A stretch of DNA of 38,708 nt from SAR324 cluster bacterium. Lineage in GTDB: Bacteria > SAR324 > NAC60-12. Where the stretch lies: positions 1 to 38,708 of the forward strand of contig JADGAV010000007.1 of the NCBI GenBank assembly GCA_015231825.1. Direction: 5' to 3'. Under the pieces are notes generated by a model. The model had not been told where the DNA came from and did not search any database. It saw nothing but the letters and a program-made list of their open reading frames with translations. Made by a program: the position numbers and the translations under genes. This document shows positions 34,804 through 38,708 of this stretch, piece by piece; position 1 is the stretch's first letter, and each line of letters begins with the position of its first letter.

Positions 34804-37068
34804 ATGGTAGAATTTTTGGATTTAAACGATCAGGTTGAAAAATCTTTTGACCTTTTGGATGACGGCATCATGATCATTGACAATGAATTGTCCGTCCTCT
34901 TCATCAACAAGTGGATTCGGGATTTCCTTTCCCCTGAATTGCAGCAAAACGCCAGTGTTTCAGCAATCATCGGATCCGGGCGCGGCAAGGCGATTCTGTC
35001 ACGAATCAAACTGGTTCTGAAAATTGCAAAACCTTCCGTCCTTTCTTCTGCTTTTCACCCCTGCATCATTCCCATCAAAGACAGCAAATTTCCCGACCAA
35101 ATGATGCGGCAGCAGGGAATCCTGACACCGATCATCCTGCAAAGGAAGGGAAAAGCCGATCAATTGTGCGTCTTGTGCCAGATTCGTGATGTTTCCAATT
35201 TGGCTGTTCAGGTCAACGAATTGGAGCAAGCTGTCAAAAAACGGCAGGAGGCAGAAGAAGAATTGATCCTGTCCCAAAAAAATGCAGAATCCGCCAACCG
35301 GGCAAAATCCGAGTTTCTTGCCAATATGAGTCATGAAATCCGCACCCCCCTCAATTCCATCAATGGATTCAGTCAAATCATTCTCAATCACAAAAACCGT
35401 GATGCCCTGCCTGAGGAATTCAAAGAGTACCTGAACAATATTCAAACCGCCGGTGAGAATCTCTCGGAGCTGATCAATAATATCCTTGATCTTTCTAAAA
35501 TTGAGGCGGGAAAGATCACGGTTTCTGAAGAAAACCTCAATTTAAATCAATTGATTCAAGGAATTTACCAGATCAACAAATCCGCTGCTATGGAAAAGCA
35601 ACTGGTCTACAATTATCAGATTGAATCTCAAACCCCCATCTACATCCGTTCCGATCGAACCAAGTTGAACCAAATCCTGATGAATCTGATCGGCAATGCG
35701 ATCAAGTTCACTCCGGAGCATCACAAAGTCAGTCTTTATGCCGCAAAAGAGAAAGAAATGCTGCTGCTGCAGGTGCAGGACGAAGGGATAGGAATTCCCG
35801 TGGACCGTCAATCCGCCATTTTTGAATCATTTGAGCAGGCAGATGGATCCACGACACGCTTTTTTGGAGGAACCGGTCTGGGTTTGGCCATCACCAAAAA
35901 AATGGTCGAACTCATGGGTGGTGAAATCGCGGTAGAAAGCCAGAAGGGTCTGGGGTCCACTTTTTCGGTCCGTCTGCCTGTTAAAGAACCGGATGCTGAT
36001 GGGCACGACGAAGCGCCTCAGGAAATCCAAAACCCTCAATATTCGCGGGACAACCTGATTTTGATCGTGGAAGACAACCTGATGAACCAGCAGATGATTG
36101 CCGCCATGTTTAAAAATCTGGGACTTGATGTCATTTTTGCAGGGGATGGTAAAACAGGGATTGAAACTGTTCTTGAATACTCAGAAGGTGGTCGTGTTCC
36201 TGACCTGGTCTTGATGGACATGCACATGCCGGTGATGGACGGCATCAGTGCCACCAAAGCCTTGCGCCAATATCCTCAATTTGCCGGCATGCCCATTGTT
36301 GCCCTCTCCGCCGATGCCTTCAATAACCAGCAAAAACAGGCCATGCTGGATGGAATTTCTGATTATCTGACGAAACCGATTGATCTGCAGAAGCTCTTGA
36401 GGTTGTTAGCCAAATATCTTCGCAGGAATCCAATCGCCTCTTGCTGCGAAATCCGGCACAAACAAACGCTTCCGGAATCGATCGAACATCAAATCCAGGA
36501 GGAATCCAGGAAATTGTCGGAATTTCCTGTTTATTATATTGAAGAGATAGTTGAACGGGTCGATCGGATAAGTGCCTATTGTGCAGGATACGACTCAAAA
36601 TATGCAGACCTTCTTTCCCAAATTAAAATTGCGGTTTACCATGGCGATGATCAGGAGTACCATTCATTGATCACCAAAATCAGAGAAACCGCCGGCCTTG
36701 CAATTCCCGCCGCCCATCAAAGTCCTCAGCATTTGGCAGGATTGGCAGAATTGCTCAATCAGCTGGAAAACAAATTCCAGCAGGCCTGGCAGGAAATCGT
36801 TGACATCCCCAGCATCGGAGCAATTGAAAATTTTGCCATTGAAATCAAGAAACTGGGAAAGAATTACCAATACCGGAAACTTGAAATATGGGGAGAAACA
36901 CTGCTTTCTCAAACAAACACCTTTGATATGAAGGCCCTCTCCCAATCCCTGCAGGAATTCCCCAATATCTTTGAGATGATCCAGGGGGTACTTGCAAAAA
37001 ATGCGGGGAATCCATCTGCCCTGAACCCTAAGAAAGAGAAGAACTATGAAAATACTGATAATCGATGA
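34804..37068 (+). CDS. Hybrid histidine kinase: PAS-like, HisKA, HATPase, REC plus two C-terminal domains
   Basis: A soluble 754-residue kinase. The N-terminal 130 residues look like a diverged PAS ([19 protein letters not shown]). HisKA has His177, the HATPase has GIGIP and GGTGLGL, and the receiver (about 416-540) has IVEDN, Asp472 and Lys524. Residues about 555-628 and 644-735 are the two C-terminal domains shared with the kinase at 23811. The kinase core groups with those at 14416 and 21611. The 3' end overlaps the CheY-like gene by 23 bp, so that receiver is the natural extra phospho-acceptor. Confidence 0.9.
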   Translation: MVEFLDLNDQVEKSFDLLDDGIMIIDNELSVLFINKWIRDFLSPELQQNASVSAIIGSGRGKAILSRIKLVLKIAKPSVLSSAFHPCIIPIKDSKFPDQMMRQQGILTPIILQRKGKADQLCVLCQIRDVSNLAVQVNELEQAVKKRQEAEEELILSQKNAESANRAKSEFLANMSHEIRTPLNSINGFSQIILNHKNRDALPEEFKEYLNNIQTAGENLSELINNILDLSKIEAGKITVSEENLNLNQLIQGIYQINKSAAMEKQLVYNYQIESQTPIYIRSDRTKLNQILMNLIGNAIKFTPEHHKVSLYAAKEKEMLLLQVQDEGIGIPVDRQSAIFESFEQADGSTTRFFGGTGLGLAITKKMVELMGGEIAVESQKGLGSTFSVRLPVKEPDADGHDEAPQEIQNPQYSRDNLILIVEDNLMNQQMIAAMFKNLGLDVIFAGDGKTGIETVLEYSEGGRVPDLVLMDMHMPVMDGISATKALRQYPQFAGMPIVALSADAFNNQQKQAMLDGISDYLTKPIDLQKLLRLLAKYLRRNPIASCCEIRHKQTLPESIEHQIQEESRKLSEFPVYYIEEIVERVDRISAYCAGYDSKYADLLSQIKIAVYHGDDQEYHSLITKIRETAGLAIPAAHQSPQHLAGLAELLNQLENKFQQAWQEIVDIPSIGAIENFAIEIKKLGKNYQYRKLEIWGETLLSQTNTFDMKALSQSLQEFPNIFEMIQGVLAKNAGNPSALNPKKEKNYENTDNR

Positions 37069-37423
37069 TTCCTGGTTTGCCCGAGAGGCAGGTAAACGAA
37101 AATTGAAGGAACTCGGGAATCCGGAAATTGAATTCCTTGAAGCCGACGGAGCCCAGGAGGGAATGAACCTGTTTGATCAGGAATCTCCCGATATGGTGAT
37201 CACCGATCTCGTCATGCCGGATATCAGGGGTGAAGCCGTCGTCGAACATATCCGCGCAAAATCTCAAAATAGTTTTATCGTCGTCTGCAGTGCCAATATC
37301 CAGAAAAGGGTCCAGGATGATGTCATTGAACGGGGTGCCGATCTTTTTATCAAAAAACCCTTCAATCTGGAATCCTGTCAGCAGCTGATGGCCACCTATC
37401 AAAATAAAAAGAACGCTTCTTAA
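37046..37423 (+). CDS. CheY-like single-domain response regulator
   Basis: A 125-residue receiver with IIDDSWF, acceptor Asp54 in ITDLVMP, and Lys in IKKPF. There is no output domain, so it acts as a phosphate shuttle or binds a target protein. It overlaps the preceding hybrid kinase gene by 23 bp, which implies translational coupling. The SWFAREAGKRKLKELG helix resembles receivers found with CheC and CheB proteins. It is a plausible substrate for the two CheC-like proteins upstream. A purine-rich stretch within the end of the kinase gene serves as its ribosome binding site. Confidence 0.92.
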   Translation: MKILIIDDSWFAREAGKRKLKELGNPEIEFLEADGAQEGMNLFDQESPDMVITDLVMPDIRGEAVVEHIRAKSQNSFIVVCSANIQKRVQDDVIERGADLFIKKPFNLESCQQLMATYQNKKNAS

Positions 37424-37430
37424 CAAGTCA

Positions 37431-37530
37431 ATTGATGTCCCGGATGGACAACCGGTAGCAGTCCTGTAATTTTCCAGGAAGGCCTCCCGTCGGGGTGCGA
37501 TTGAATCTCAGGAAGCACTTGTATTTCATA
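37431..37530 (+). other. Structured intergenic segment before cheB
   Basis: Several short complementary pairs crowd into 100 bp: GTCC/GGAC (37437-37440, 37446-37449), TCCTG/CAGGA (37462-37466, 37475-37479), CCC/GGG (37486-37488, 37492-37494) and GTGC/GCAC (37495-37498, 37515-37518). The GGGGTGCGATTGAATCTCAG stretch recalls 5' parts of group II introns, but I cannot confirm this. It may be a leader RNA of the CheB gene or an intron remnant. Confidence 0.3.
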
Positions 37531-37549
37531 GTTACAAAAAGTTTTTGCA

Positions 37550-38632
37550 ATGCCGCAAATTCACGTCTTGATCGTCAATGATTCCCTCGTCATCACTCAC
37601 CTGATGAAAAAAATCCTTGCCGCTGATCCTCAGTTTGGTCCGGTTCACTGGGCGAAGGATGGCCTGGAAGCCGAGCAGTATGTGCGCCATCAGCAGCCGG
37701 ATATTATTTTGATGGACATCCACATGCCCCGGCAGGATGGGGTGGAAACCACCCGAAAGATTCTGAGTCAGTCGGCGATCCCCATCCTGGTGGTCACGGC
37801 CACCATCACTAAAAATATGTCGGCGATCTACCAATGTTTGGAGTATGGAGCTTTGGAAGCCATCAAACCGCCCCAACTCAGCATCGCGCAGAACAGTTCC
37901 TCCTTGTCTGCAGATCAAATCCGCACAATGGGAAAACCGTTTCTGTTAAAAGTGAAAGCCTTGGCCCAGCTGCGTCATAAAGTGGAACAGTCCCGGCAAA
38001 GCAGCAGCCTTGCTCCAAACAACTTTCAGAAAAGAGATCTGCGTCCTCTTGCCAAGGCTCAGGGGAAGGCGTCTCATCTGGTCGTTCTGGGCGCCTCCAC
38101 CGGAGGACCCAAAACGCTGCAGTATCTTCTTTCCAAATTTCCTGCAGACTTTTCGGCAGCCGTTGTGCTGGTTCAGCACATGGATGCCGACTTCATTCCC
38201 TCCTTCATCGAACACTTGTCCGGCTATTGCCCGCTTCCGATTGAAACGGCCCTGGAAGGCGTCTCTCCTCAGAAAGGAAGGGTCTATGTCGCTCATGAGA
38301 AAAAGCGTCATCTGCGAATATCGTCCCAGCAGACCTTTTGCTACAGCAGTGAACCGGAGACGCTTCATATGCCGTCCATCGATGTTTTTTTCGCCTCGGT
38401 GGCCGAGCATTTTGGACGCAGGGCTGTCGGCGCCCTTTTGACAGGAATGGGAGAAGACGGTGCCCGAGGATTGCAGCAATTGAGGAAGAACTATGGATTT
38501 ACCATTGCTCAGGATGAAGCCAGTTCCGTGATTTACGGTATGCCCAAAAAGGCAGCCGAACTCGATGCCGCCGACCAAATCCTGGGGATGGAGGAGATCA
38601 GTCCGGCTATTGTCAGGCATTTGATGGATTAA
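37550..38632 (+). CDS. cheB: CheB-type chemotaxis response regulator / protein-glutamate methylesterase
   Basis: A 360-residue two-domain CheB. The receiver (about 3-125) has acceptor Asp56 in LMDIHMP and Lys106, but the first acidic residue is Asn (VNDS, Asn10-Asp11). The linker (about 126-172) is followed by a methylesterase domain with catalytic triad Ser183 (GASTGG), His210 (VQHMD) and Asp303 (MGEDGARG). In chemotaxis it demethylates or deamidates receptor glutamates. Here no receptor, CheR, CheA or CheW is adjacent, so it may serve a distant array or another target. It is the last gene; the tandem repeat starts at its final codons. Confidence 0.9.
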   Translation: MPQIHVLIVNDSLVITHLMKKILAADPQFGPVHWAKDGLEAEQYVRHQQPDIILMDIHMPRQDGVETTRKILSQSAIPILVVTATITKNMSAIYQCLEYGALEAIKPPQLSIAQNSSSLSADQIRTMGKPFLLKVKALAQLRHKVEQSRQSSSLAPNNFQKRDLRPLAKAQGKASHLVVLGASTGGPKTLQYLLSKFPADFSAAVVLVQHMDADFIPSFIEHLSGYCPLPIETALEGVSPQKGRVYVAHEKKRHLRISSQQTFCYSSEPETLHMPSIDVFFASVAEHFGRRAVGALLTGMGEDGARGLQQLRKNYGFTIAQDEASSVIYGMPKKAAELDAADQILGMEEISPAIVRHLMD

Positions 38633-38708
38633 GATTAGGAGCAGGATTAAGATTAGGAGCAGGATTAAGATTAGGAGCAGGATTAGGAGTAGAATTTGGA
38701 TTAGGAGC
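38627..38708. repeat. 18-bp tandem repeat at right edge
   Basis: The unit GATTAAGATTAGGAGCAG occurs three times without change (38627-38644, 38645-38662, 38663-38680). A diverged copy follows (38681-38698), then a partial copy that runs off the window. The first unit begins in the last sense codon of cheB and includes its stop. It is a minisatellite-like direct repeat with no dyad symmetry. Confidence 0.9.

Noticed and set aside
38627..38708. Possible CRISPR or iteron origin
   Set aside because: Direct 18-bp units have no spacers and no nearby replication or cas gene; a simple tandem repeat explains it.

Overview
The window suggests a Gram-negative, moderate-GC bacterium rich in signalling genes. 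The periplasmic binding-protein transporter, 7TMR-DISM kinase, many PAS hybrid kinases, RsbU/RsbW/STAS partner switching and CheC/CheB proteins together fit a deltaproteobacterial-type lineage (Desulfobacterota, SAR324 or Nitrospinota-like). This is inference: there is no rRNA or other marker gene here.

Left arm, minus strand (49-10761). Reading leftward from about 10.8 kb come a 7TMR-DISM histidine kinase and an overlapping REC-PAS regulator, a STAS protein, a coiled-coil/cyclic-nucleotide-binding-like protein, an inositol-monophosphatase-family phosphatase, and a three-gene ABC importer (binding protein, fused double permease, ATPase). The importer looks more like the AfuABC sugar-phosphate type than a true ferric transporter. 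Metabolic genes at the turn, plus strand (11203-14293): an N-acyl-D-amino-acid deacylase, a STAS protein and a 2-hydroxyacid dehydrogenase.

Right arm, plus strand (14416-38632): about 24 kb that is almost entirely signal transduction. Five hybrid histidine kinases lie in tandem (two with a FixL-type haem-PAS signature, one with GAF). They are followed by a REC-kinase, a four-module REC / class III nucleotidyl cyclase / PilZ / STAS protein, and a 426-bp gap filled with palindromic repeats. Next is a partner-switching set (REC-PP2C phosphatase, REC-RsbW-like kinase, STAS antagonist), two CheC-like proteins (the second fused to MshEN-like repeats), a sixth hybrid kinase, a CheY-like receiver and a CheB methylesterase. 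No CheA, CheW, CheR, methyl-accepting receptor or Hpt protein is present.

Working model (inference): several redox, oxygen and ligand inputs converge on shared receiver domains. These control a STAS-based partner switch, and CheC-like proteins may act as receiver phosphatases. cAMP and c-di-GMP meet in one four-domain protein. The strongest candidates for undescribed biology are that four-domain protein, the CheC-MshEN fusion, and an unnamed C-terminal domain of about 75 residues shared by four of the six hybrid kinases. A stem-loop repeat family (array at 30.06-30.40 kb, lone copy at 16.9 kb) and an 18-bp tandem repeat at the right edge are the main non-coding features.
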